Assembly (NCBI RefSeq): GCF_021401125.1
Contig: NZ_JACBFQ010000004.1
Span: 242,150 to 306,149 of the forward strand
Length of the DNA stretch: 64,000 nt
Direction: 5' to 3'
Source: Xanthobacter sp. NM-59
GTDB taxonomy: Bacteria > Pseudomonadota > Alphaproteobacteria > Rhizobiales > Xanthobacteraceae
Every line of letters starts with the position of its first letter. Positions within the stretch are counted from its first letter, which is position 1. Both the position numbers and the translations under genes were made by a program. The notes beneath the pieces were generated by a model. That model searched no databases, was not told the DNA's origin, and saw nothing but the letters and a program-made list of their open reading frames with translations. This document shows, in pieces, positions 7,859 to 17,927 of the stretch.

Positions 7859-7974
7859 CCGGGCTGATAAAGGTAACCGCCGCCGGTGTCAAACCCTCGG
7901 GAGGTGGAAATTGTGCGTTGCCGCATCCCCCCGGCGCGTTCGCGGCCCGACCCTTTGCTCATTCCGCGCGTCAT

Positions 7975-8020
7975 CAAAATGCTCTAGAGCGAAATGGGGC
8001 GTCGCGGTTTTCGCGACGGC
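7975..8020. repeat. Palindromic extragenic element (GCTCTAGAGC type)
   Basis: A perfect palindrome GCTCTAGAGC (7981-7990), preceded by AAAAT, is followed by a 7-base inverted repeat CGTCGCG / CGCGACG (8000-8006, 8012-8018). Elements built on CTCTAGAGC next to AAAAT are, to my knowledge, dispersed in many Hyphomicrobiales genomes. Only one copy lies in this window. Confidence 0.45.
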
Positions 8021-8037
8021 ATGGGGGAGGGTTTCCA

Positions 8038-8478
8038 ATGGGATGGACGATGGATCGGCTGCGCCGTGAGATGCGCGCGGGCCGTGGCGCGGCGATGGCT
8101 CTTGCGCTGGCCGGCGCGCTTCTGACCCTGCCGGCGGTCGCCCAGACCGATGCGCTGACGCCGCCGCCCGATCTGGGCGCGTCCGGCGTGCCGGTGCCGG
8201 GAGACGGCACGGCCATCCTCGGCAACAACAACCCACCCGCCGGCATGATGGCCATTCCGGTGCCGCCCAGCACCTGCGCCGGACTGGCCGCGGCTGTGAA
8301 GCAGCAGGGCGCCCTGCTTGTGCCGACGGGCAATGGCAATGCCCAGCGCTATGTGCTGGATGATTCCTATTGCGCCGAGGGCCAGAGCGCCAAGCCGGCC
8401 TGGCTGCCCATGCCTGACAATCCGCAATGCTTCGTCGGCTACACCTGCGGCACGTCCAATAACGACGGCGGCAAATAA
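8038..8478 (+). CDS. Hypothetical secreted protein
   Basis: 146 residues. The N-terminus is a basic stretch and hydrophobic core (AMALALAGALLTLPAVAQ), a likely Sec signal peptide cleaved after AVAQ. The mature part has a Pro/Gly-rich linker and four cysteines (STCAG, SYCAE, PQCFVGYTC) that could form two disulfides in the periplasm. The ATG at 8038 has a GGGAGGG ribosome site; the in-frame region further upstream crosses a palindromic extragenic element and is not credible. I do not recognise the family. Confidence 0.65.
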   Translation: MGWTMDRLRREMRAGRGAAMALALAGALLTLPAVAQTDALTPPPDLGASGVPVPGDGTAILGNNNPPAGMMAIPVPPSTCAGLAAAVKQQGALLVPTGNGNAQRYVLDDSYCAEGQSAKPAWLPMPDNPQCFVGYTCGTSNNDGGK

Positions 8479-8795
8479 GGCGCGAGCTCGGCGGCGGCTT
8501 CGGGCGGCGGGGGCGGAGCGCGACCGTTGCGCTGAACCCGCGGCCGTGCCTGTCGCACTCCCAGGGGGTGACGCGGGCCGCCCTGGCGGGTCCGCGCCCA
8601 GCCTGCGGCCTCGCGACCGGATCGGGCCGTGCATGTCGCGCGCGATCTATTTTCGCGCCGCGGCGGCGAGCGGTATGGGATGGATGATGGGACTTTGCCC
8701 GCGAGCGCGCGAAGCGGATACGCGCTCGCGGGAAGACGGCACGTTAAGGCAATGATGCGGAGCCGCTCTGCAATTCGGTGAAATGCGAAGGCACT
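8479..8795. other. Intergenic region with a strong hairpin
   Basis: No gene is visible. The main feature is the inverted repeat at 8698-8732, listed separately, between the convergent secreted-protein and yggU genes. Confidence 0.4.
8698..8732. terminator. Perfect 12-base inverted repeat between convergent genes
   Basis: CCCGCGAGCGCG (8698-8709) and CGCGCTCGCGGG (8721-8732) form a perfect 12-base-pair stem with an 11-base loop. No T tract follows, so it may terminate poorly or protect transcript ends. Confidence 0.4.
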
Positions 8796-9191
8796 CTAGC
8801 GGCGGCGCTTACGCGCGTTTCCGCCGGTGGCAGGTGCGGGGCCGGTGGGTGGTGCCGGAACGGCCACTGCCGGTGGCAAGGCCTCCGGTACACTGCGCAG
8901 GAGGGCGGCGGCGAGGGCTTGAGGGTCGCCCTCCACGCGGAAGGTTTTCAGCCGCGCCGTGGCGCCCGATGCCAGGGTGACGCGCGAGGCCGAGACGCCA
9001 AGGGCGTCGGCGATCACCTTTGCCACGGCGGCAGTGGCCGCGCCATCCTCCGGCGCGGCGCGCACCCGCACCTTCAGAACGCTGCGCCCATCGGAGAGCT
9101 GAGCGACGCCATCGAGCGCATCGCGCCCCCCCTTGGGGGTGGCGCGCACGTGAAGCTCGATGCCCTCGTCCGTGGGGCGGAAGACGCTCAA
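8796..9191 (-). CDS. DUF167 (YggU family) protein
   Basis: 131 residues. The core (GIELHVRATPKGGRDALDGV ... KVRVRAAPEDGAATAAVAKVIADALGV, then RVTLASGATARLKTFRVEG) is the complete DUF167 domain. A Pro/Ala-rich basic tail of about 30 residues (ending NARKRRR) is an addition to the usual length of about 100. Function is unknown. It starts four bases after the stop of the YggT gene, matching the widespread yggT-yggU pairing. Confidence 0.85.
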   Translation of the reverse strand: MSVFRPTDEGIELHVRATPKGGRDALDGVAQLSDGRSVLKVRVRAAPEDGAATAAVAKVIADALGVSASRVTLASGATARLKTFRVEGDPQALAAALLRSVPEALPPAVAVPAPPTGPAPATGGNARKRRR

Positions 9192-9195
9192 GGGA

Positions 9196-9486
9196 TCAGA
9201 ACACGTTCGGATAGATGTAGAGGCCGATCACCCGCTGAAGGAAGAAGATGATCAGGATCAGCACCATCGGCGAAAGGTCGATGCCGCCGAGGGCGGGGAT
9301 CACGGAGCGGATGGGGGCCAGCACCGGCTCGGTGATGCGGAACAGGAACTCGCCGATATTGTGGACGAACTTGTTGTAGGGGTTCACCACGTTGAAGGCG
9401 ACGAGCCAGGACAGGACGGCGGCGGCGATCAGCAGCCACACATAAAGGTTCAGGACGACCAGGATGACGTCGAGCAGCGCGCGCAT
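9196..9486 (-). CDS. YggT family integral membrane protein
   Basis: 96 residues with two hydrophobic regions (LLDVILVVLNLYVWLLIAAA and a second ending IIFFLQRVIGLYIY) around the conserved YggT block FRITEPVLAPIRSVIPALGGID. I chose the ATG at 9486; the longer in-frame extension overlaps the divergent accA side and is non-family. YggT proteins are linked to osmotic tolerance and cell-division loci in various bacteria, but the activity is not established. It forms a two-gene unit with the DUF167 gene. Confidence 0.88.
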   Translation of the reverse strand: MRALLDVILVVLNLYVWLLIAAAVLSWLVAFNVVNPYNKFVHNIGEFLFRITEPVLAPIRSVIPALGGIDLSPMVLILIIFFLQRVIGLYIYPNVF

Positions 9487-9699
9487 GTGGGTGAAGCTTC
9501 CTCGGCAGTTCGCGAGAGAAGCAATAGCCTCTCCGCGGGGGCGGGAACAAGGCCGTTGCGCGGTGCGGGATGTCACGCCCGCGTTAAAGCTGTGGCAACC
9601 CCCCGTAAAGTCCCGCCCTTGACTTGGCGGCCCCGCACGGGCAGCTTCCCGGCCCATCGGAGGGGCACCGATCAGTCCTTTCCAACCCCACGGACAAGC

Positions 9700-10650
9700 A
9701 TGCGCAGCTATCTGGACTTCGAGAAGCCGGTCGCCGAACTCGAGGCCAAGGTGGAAGAGCTTCGGGCGCTTTCGGCGTCCAATGGCGTCGCTATCGGCGA
9801 CGAGGTGCAGCGCCTGGAGGCCAAGGCCCATGACGCGCTCGTCGCCCTCTACGCCAATCTTTCCCCCTGGCAGAAGACCCTTGTCGCCCGCCATCCGCTG
9901 AGGCCGCATTTCGGCGCGTTCGCCGAGCGGCTGTTCGAGGAGTTCACCCCCCTCGCCGGCGATCGCAAGTTTGGTGAGGATGAGGCCATCATCGGCGGAT
10001 TCGCCCGCTTCCGCGGCGAGAGCGTCTGCGTGCTGGGCCACGAGAAGGGCTCCACCACCGAGACCCGCATTCGTCACAATTTCGGCATGGCGCGTCCGGA
10101 GGGCTACCGCAAGGCGGTGCGCCTGATGGAGCTGGCCGACAGCTTTGGCATTCCGGTGATCTCCCTCGTGGACACCGCCGGTGCCTATCCCGGCATCGGC
10201 GCCGAGGAGCGCGGCCAGGCGGAGGCCATCGCCCGGTCCACCGACGCTTGCCTGGGTCTCAGCGTGCCCAACGTGTCCATCATCATCGGCGAGGGCGGCT
10301 CGGGCGGGGCCATCGCGCTCGCCACCGCCAACCGCGTTCTGATGATGGAACATGCCATCTACTCCGTGATCTCGCCGGAAGGCGCGGCCTCCATCCTGTG
10401 GCGCGACACCGCCAAGGCGCAGGATGCCGCCACCAACATGAAGATCACCGCCCAGGACCTGCTCAAGTTCGGGGTGATCGACAGCATCGTGAAGGAACCG
10501 GTGGGCGGCGCCCATCGTGATCCAGATACCGCTATCGCGGCGGCGGGCGACGCCATCGCCGAGGCTCTCGGCTCCCTGTCGGACCTTGAGGGGCCGGCCC
10601 TGCGCAAGGCGCGGCGGGAAAAATTCCTCGCCATCGGACGCGGGCTCTGA
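9700..10650 (+). CDS. accA: Acetyl-CoA carboxylase carboxyltransferase subunit alpha
   Basis: 316 residues, full length for AccA. The N-terminal helix-rich segment (SYLDFEKPVAELEAKVEEL) and the crotonase-like core are typical: GHEKG, then NFGMARPEGYRKAVRLM, TAGAYPGIGAEERGQ, and GEGGSGGAIALA, which forms the oxyanion hole. With AccD it transfers carboxyl from carboxybiotin to acetyl-CoA to give malonyl-CoA, the first step of fatty-acid synthesis. The ATG is at the start of the conserved family sequence. The gene is divergent from yggT-yggU. Confidence 0.96.
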   Translation: MRSYLDFEKPVAELEAKVEELRALSASNGVAIGDEVQRLEAKAHDALVALYANLSPWQKTLVARHPLRPHFGAFAERLFEEFTPLAGDRKFGEDEAIIGGFARFRGESVCVLGHEKGSTTETRIRHNFGMARPEGYRKAVRLMELADSFGIPVISLVDTAGAYPGIGAEERGQAEAIARSTDACLGLSVPNVSIIIGEGGSGGAIALATANRVLMMEHAIYSVISPEGAASILWRDTAKAQDAATNMKITAQDLLKFGVIDSIVKEPVGGAHRDPDTAIAAAGDAIAEALGSLSDLEGPALRKARREKFLAIGRGL

Positions 10651-10888
10651 GCCGGCGTCCTGCCGCGTTCAAGGGTGATGCGGATATGTCGGGCGGCGTT
10701 CCCGCGCCGTCCGGCCGTTCTGCGTGCGGGAACAATCTCATCTTAGCCGCAATTGGCTTCTCTTGTAAAAACTGCAGGAAGCCTTGCGGATGGGCGCCAA
10801 GACGGTGCTCCTCTTGTTAAGGCTTCGTTAAGAGGCAGGGGCTGAGGATGGCCGCTACGGTGCCCGGACAGGTATCAGGAGTTCCGCG

Positions 10889-12187
10889 TTGAGCCGTCCG
10901 CTGACGAAGATTTCGTCCCGCGTCCGCATGGCGGCGTTGGCCGCCACGGCGGCGCTCGCCCTTGCCGCCTGCAACCAGACCGACGAGGTCGCGCGCAAGG
11001 CGAACAAACCCCTGTCGCCGCAGATGGTCTCGCTGATCGGCGAGAAGAACATGACGCCGGCGTCCCCCATCCTCGTTCGCATCTTTAAGGAAGAAGCGGA
11101 GCTGGAGGTGTGGAAGGAGAATGCGTCTGGCAGCTATGCGCTGCTGAAGACCTATCCCATCTGCCGCTGGTCCGGCGAGCTCGGGCCCAAGGTGAAGATG
11201 GGCGACCGGCAGGCGCCGGAGGGCTTCTATGCCATCACGCCCGGCCAGATGAACCCGAATTCCAGCTATTATCTCTCGTTCAACCTGGGCTTCCCGAACG
11301 CCTTCGACAAGTCGTATGGCCGCACCGGTGAGTTCCTGATGGTGCATGGCGACTGCTCGTCCGCGGGCTGCTATGCCATGACCGACGAGCAAATTTCGGA
11401 AATCTTCTCGCTGGCGCGTGAGAGCTTTGCGGGCGGTCAGCGCTCGTTCCAGGTGCAGGCCTATCCCTTCCGCATGACGCCGAAGAACATGGCGCGTCAT
11501 CGCAACAATCCGAACATGGCTTTCTGGCGCAACCTGAAGGAAGGCAACGACCACTTCCTGGTGACCCGCGAAGAGCCCAAGGTGAGCGTGTGCGGGCGCC
11601 GCTACGTGTTCGACGCCCAGCCCGCTCCCGGCACGCGCTTCGATGCCGATGCCGCGTGCCCGCCCTATCAGGTGGCGCCGTCGGTGGCGAATGCGGTGGC
11701 TTCGAAGAGCCGCGCTGACGACGCGCAGATTGCGGCCCTTTCGCAGAGCTCGCCCCTCGCCCCTGTGAAGACCGGGGCCGATGGCGGCATGCATCCGGTT
11801 TTCCTGGCGGAGATCAAGCGCAAGGAAGGCGACGGCAAGTTCGCCTTCGCGCCCCAGGCGCCGGGCACCATTCCTGAAACCACGCGCCCGCCTCGGGTGG
11901 ATGAAAGTGTTGCCCTCAGCAGCCTTGCGGCTTCCGTGAGCGAGGCTTCCGACACCGCGGTGCCCAATGCCGCGCCGGCTACGGCCGCGCCCCTGCCGCC
12001 GCCGAGCCCTGTGCAGCCGGCAACGGGGGCCAGCAACGTGCCCGCGCCGGCGCCCAAGCCGCAGGCGTCTGCCACGCAGCTGCCGAAGCCCTCCTTGGTG
12101 GTGGCGGGTCGGCCGGCCAATGTGGGGCCTTCGGATACGCTCTCCGGCGCTTCCGACGTGGTGGAAACCTCAAGCTTCGCGCGCTGA
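10889..12187 (+). CDS. L,D-transpeptidase (YkuD/YafK-type) lipoprotein
   Basis: 432 residues. The N-terminus has a signal sequence with a lipobox-like end (ALALAACNQ), so it is probably a lipoprotein. The catalytic motif is HGDCSSAGCYAM, with His153 and Cys161 as the general base and nucleophile of the YkuD fold. The fold is preceded by ILVRIFKEEAELEVW and YPICRWSGELGPK, as in YafK-like proteins. The last 130 residues are Pro/Ala-rich and probably disordered. Such enzymes make or cut 3-3 crosslinks in peptidoglycan or attach proteins to it. The start is TTG with TCAGGA eight bases before it; no better ATG precedes the signal peptide. Confidence 0.85.
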   Translation: MSRPLTKISSRVRMAALAATAALALAACNQTDEVARKANKPLSPQMVSLIGEKNMTPASPILVRIFKEEAELEVWKENASGSYALLKTYPICRWSGELGPKVKMGDRQAPEGFYAITPGQMNPNSSYYLSFNLGFPNAFDKSYGRTGEFLMVHGDCSSAGCYAMTDEQISEIFSLARESFAGGQRSFQVQAYPFRMTPKNMARHRNNPNMAFWRNLKEGNDHFLVTREEPKVSVCGRRYVFDAQPAPGTRFDADAACPPYQVAPSVANAVASKSRADDAQIAALSQSSPLAPVKTGADGGMHPVFLAEIKRKEGDGKFAFAPQAPGTIPETTRPPRVDESVALSSLAASVSEASDTAVPNAAPATAAPLPPPSPVQPATGASNVPAPAPKPQASATQLPKPSLVVAGRPANVGPSDTLSGASDVVETSSFAR

Positions 12188-12537
12188 GAAACGCCTTCTG
12201 GGGTGCTGGCTTCACCGATTTTGTGCGCCCGGCGAAATGCCGGGCGTAGTGGTGTTATGGCCCCCCGCTTCCCTTCGCCGCCTCGTTTCATAGCCTCGCT
12301 CACCTCGGGGCGGGGAGCATACGCGCGGGCTGCGACAAGCGGGCGCGCGATAGGGCCCATTTTTGTCGTGTGAAATTTTGACGTGTAACGCCTCGTTCGC
12401 AAAGCTACGGCTAAGGTCACGTCGGCTGGTCGGGGGCTTCGCTTCTGCGATGAGGTGAAGCCCGGCATTTCTTGTCGGGGCGCCCGCGGCCGGCCGGGAT
12501 TGGGAACAAGGAGACTTAGACTAGGGCATTCAAGAAA
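12188..12537. other. Intergenic region with a short terminator-like hairpin
   Basis: No gene is visible in 350 bases. A CGCCCGGC / GCCGGGCG stem (12226-12233, 12239-12246) follows the transpeptidase gene. The rest should hold the promoter of the next gene; an AAGGAG sits 23 bases before its ATG, unusually far. Confidence 0.4.
12226..12246 (+). terminator. Hairpin after the L,D-transpeptidase gene
   Basis: An 8-base-pair perfect stem with a 5-base AT-rich loop, 39 bases after the stop codon. It lacks a T run, so termination is uncertain. Confidence 0.4.
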
Positions 12538-13101
12538 ATGGCGGCCCGTCTTTCCATGGTTGCCGGCGCTGCTGTCCTTGGCGCGGTGTCGGCTTTCGCT
12601 CAGCCGATCGCGGCTGAGGGCGAAGTTGATGTGAGCCAGGTCAAGGTCTCGGTGATCGCCGTGGATGCCGACACGCGCCAGGTCGTGCTGAAGGGGCCCG
12701 AGGGCAATCTCTTCACCGTCAAGGCCGGCCCGGCCATCAAGAAGTTCGACGAGATCAAGGTCGGCGACACCGTGACCATCACGGAGACCGACGCGGCCAT
12801 CATCGATATCGCCAAGCCCGAGGCCGGCGCCGCGCCGGGCATTCAGGTGTCGCAGGCGGTCCTCAGCGATCCGAAGAGCACCAAGCCGTCGGGCGCCGTG
12901 GTGGACACCATCCGCCTGACCGCCGAGATTGTGCGCATGGACCCGGATGACGCCACCCTCACCCTGAAGGGCCCGGAAGGCCGTCTCTATGAGGTGCAGG
13001 CCAAGAAGCCGGAGCACAAGGAGAAGGTGAAGGGCCTGAAGGTTGGTGACCTGGTGCAGGTGACCTTCAATCAGTCCGTCGCCATCGCCGTGACCAAGTA
13101 A
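12538..13101 (+). CDS. Secreted protein with two duplicated beta-domains
   Basis: 187 residues. A signal peptide (SMVAGAAVLGAVSAFAQ) is followed by two related modules. The first has VIAVDADTRQVVLKGPEGN ... FDEIKVGDTVTIT and the second IVRMDPDDATLTLKGPEGR ... VKGLKVGDLVQVTF. Each looks like a small OB- or SH3-like beta-barrel, and the two share the LKGPEG and KVGD signatures. The protein is predicted periplasmic; ligand and function are unknown. The ATG at 12538 is the only in-frame start after a stop codon upstream. It is followed by a strong terminator, so it is monocistronic. Confidence 0.75.
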   Translation: MAARLSMVAGAAVLGAVSAFAQPIAAEGEVDVSQVKVSVIAVDADTRQVVLKGPEGNLFTVKAGPAIKKFDEIKVGDTVTITETDAAIIDIAKPEAGAAPGIQVSQAVLSDPKSTKPSGAVVDTIRLTAEIVRMDPDDATLTLKGPEGRLYEVQAKKPEHKEKVKGLKVGDLVQVTFNQSVAIAVTK

Positions 13102-13165
13102 GGTCAGGACGCTCTTCGCCTTCGGGCTGTCTCGCATGCGGGGGGCACCCGAAGGCTCTACGGAA

Positions 13166-13220
13166 GAGGCCGCCAGCCGGCTCGCGGGAATGCTCGCGGG
13201 CAGGGCTGGCGGCCTTTTCG
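13166..13220 (+). terminator. Rho-independent terminator
   Basis: GGCCGCCAGCC (from 13168) pairs with GGCTGGCGGCC (13204-13214) and is followed by TTTTCG. It terminates the plus-strand duplicated-domain gene. Confidence 0.75.
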
Positions 13221-13401
13221 CGTTCAGGGGCGGCGTGGCTGCGCGATCTCGCGATGGGCGAACCGCCGTGCCGTCGTCGCGGCCGGGCGGACCGGCACCC
13301 TCGAGCGAGGGCGTTCAGGTCTGCGGCGGGCGCGGCTCAACCCGCACCGGGCGGGCACGCGTTGGGGTTAGCGGCGTATTGGGCGGGCCCGGGCGCCCCA
13401 A

Positions 13402-13440
13402 ACGAAAACGCCCCCTGCGGGCGGTAGCCGGCAGGGGGCG
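13402..13440 (-). terminator. Rho-independent terminator of secA
   Basis: On the minus strand a CGCCCCCTGC / GCAGGGGGCG stem (13409-13418, 13431-13440) is followed by GTTTTCG, about 30 bases after the secA stop. Confidence 0.75.
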
Positions 13441-13470
13441 TGTTCATAGGCGTGTTCAGGGGTTGCGCTG

Positions 13471-16248
<2,778 letters not shown>

Positions 16249-16660
16249 GGGTTGTTCTCTGTTCCGATCCGTCGGGTCTCAAGGAGGGCGGAGACGGGCC
16301 GCCGGACCCTCCGGGAAATGGTGCGCCTTTGGACCCCCGCAATGGGGCGTCAGCAAGTCGGATGGGGCGTTGAGCGGGTGCTGCGACGAAGCGCGCAGCC
16401 GCGACCCCTCCGCCTTTCGGCGGGGTGCATGCCATGCGGACACTTATGAACGGGTCGGGGCAATGTCAATGCGAGCGGAGGCCTTCCGGTTCCTTCCCGC
16501 GCGCCCTCCCTTGGGTGAGGGGCCTGTGCTGCCGTGCGGCAACAACTGCCAAAAATGCGAGTAGCATGATGATAAGGTGACGGAAGCAACCAATTCCTCG
16601 CATGGACACGCCACCGGCGGATGCTTAGTATCCCGCCCACTTGCGAACGGGGGATTTGGC
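16249..16660. other. Divergent promoter region between secA and the RND operon
   Basis: There is no convincing gene in these 412 bases. It must contain the promoters of secA (left) and of the RND adaptor (right). No operator or riboswitch was recognised. Confidence 0.45.
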
Positions 16661-17896
16661 ATGGTGGGAGGTTTCCGGGCGGCCGCTTTGGTGCGGCGCA
16701 CAGGATTGATGTGCTGCGCGGCCTTCCTTCTCGCGGCGTGCGAGGAAAAGAACACCTATGTTCCCCCGCCGCCCCCGACCGTCACGGTGGCCGAGGTCAT
16801 CGAGCAGCCGGTGACCACCTATCTGGAGTTGACCGGTAATACCGCCTCCATCAATTCGGTGGACCTGAACGCCCGCGTGCAGGGCTTCCTCACTTCCATC
16901 AACTATGCCGACGGCCAGCTGGTGAAGAAGGGCGATCTCCTGTTCGTGATCGAACAGGACGTCTACAAGGCCGATGTGGACCAGGCCAAGGCGACGCTGG
17001 CCGCCAAGCAGGCATCGCAGGTGCAGGCCGAGGCCGAGTTCAACCGCCAGAATCAGCTCGCGAAGCAGGACTTTGCCTCCCAGGCCGTGCTCGATCAGGC
17101 CCGCGCCAAGCGGGACGCCGCGGTGGCCGACGTGCAGAACGCCCAGGCCTCGTTGGAGCTGGCGCAGATCAATCTCGGCTACACCGAGGTTCGCGCGCCG
17201 TTCGATGGCGTGGTGACGGCCCATCTTCAGGATGTGGGCGCGCTGGTGGGCTATTCCGGCCCCACCAAGCTGGCCACCATCGTCGAGGTGAACCCCATTT
17301 ATGTCTGGTTCTCCTTGAGCGAGCAGCAGGTGCTCAACATCAAGGAGGGGATGCAGAAGGCGGGGCACAAGCTGATGACCCTGCGGGAGAATCCCGGTCT
17401 GGTTCCGGTCGAGGTCGGCCTGCAGACGGAGACCGGCTTCCCCCATGCGGGCAAGCTCGACTACATCGCGCCCCAGGTGGATCCGAACCTCGGCACGCTG
17501 ACCGTGCGCGGCATCTTCGACAATTCGAATCTCTCGCTGCTGCCGGGCCTGTTCGCCCGCGTGCGGCTGCCGCTTGGCCAGGCGCTGCCCACCATTCTCG
17601 TGCCTGATTCGATCATCAGCGAGAATCAGCTGGGCTCCTATGTGCTGGTCGTGAATGCAAACAACGAGGTTTCCCAGGCGCAGATCCAGCTCGGCCAGCT
17701 CCAGCCCAACGGGCTGCGGGCCGTTTCGGGCGGCCTGAAAGTGGGTGACCGCGTGATCGTCAATGGTATCCAGCGCGCGGTCCCGGGCTCCAAGGTCACG
17801 GTGGAGGCGGGCAAGATTACCGCGCCGGTGCAGCCCACGCCGGCCGAAGGCAAGACGCCGCCCGCGCCCGCCGCGCCTGCGGCACCGAAGAACTGA
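16661..17896 (+). CDS. RND efflux periplasmic adaptor lipoprotein
   Basis: 411 residues. The signal sequence ends in a lipobox (CCAAFLLAACEEK), so it is an inner-membrane-anchored lipoprotein. Next come the biotinyl-lipoyl-like half (ELTGNTASINSVDLNARVQGFL), an alpha-helical hairpin (about 95-150, DVDQAKATLAAKQASQVQAEA) and the second lipoyl half (LGYTEVRAPFDGVVTAHLQDVGALV), then the beta-barrel and membrane-proximal domains and a Pro/Ala tail. It couples the RND pump to an outer-membrane channel. The ATG at 16661, behind a GGGGGA site, is preferred to an upstream start that lacks a signal peptide. The pump gene follows after 31 bases. Confidence 0.92.
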   Translation: MVGGFRAAALVRRTGLMCCAAFLLAACEEKNTYVPPPPPTVTVAEVIEQPVTTYLELTGNTASINSVDLNARVQGFLTSINYADGQLVKKGDLLFVIEQDVYKADVDQAKATLAAKQASQVQAEAEFNRQNQLAKQDFASQAVLDQARAKRDAAVADVQNAQASLELAQINLGYTEVRAPFDGVVTAHLQDVGALVGYSGPTKLATIVEVNPIYVWFSLSEQQVLNIKEGMQKAGHKLMTLRENPGLVPVEVGLQTETGFPHAGKLDYIAPQVDPNLGTLTVRGIFDNSNLSLLPGLFARVRLPLGQALPTILVPDSIISENQLGSYVLVVNANNEVSQAQIQLGQLQPNGLRAVSGGLKVGDRVIVNGIQRAVPGSKVTVEAGKITAPVQPTPAEGKTPPAPAAPAAPKN

Positions 17897-17927
17897 TCCG
17901 CCCCTCGAACGCCAGGAAGCGGCGCCC

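Larger units (their letters stand above)
13102..13470. other. Convergent intergenic region between two terminators
   Basis: The 369 bases between the duplicated-domain gene and secA hold one terminator for each gene and no credible coding sequence. Confidence 0.5.
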
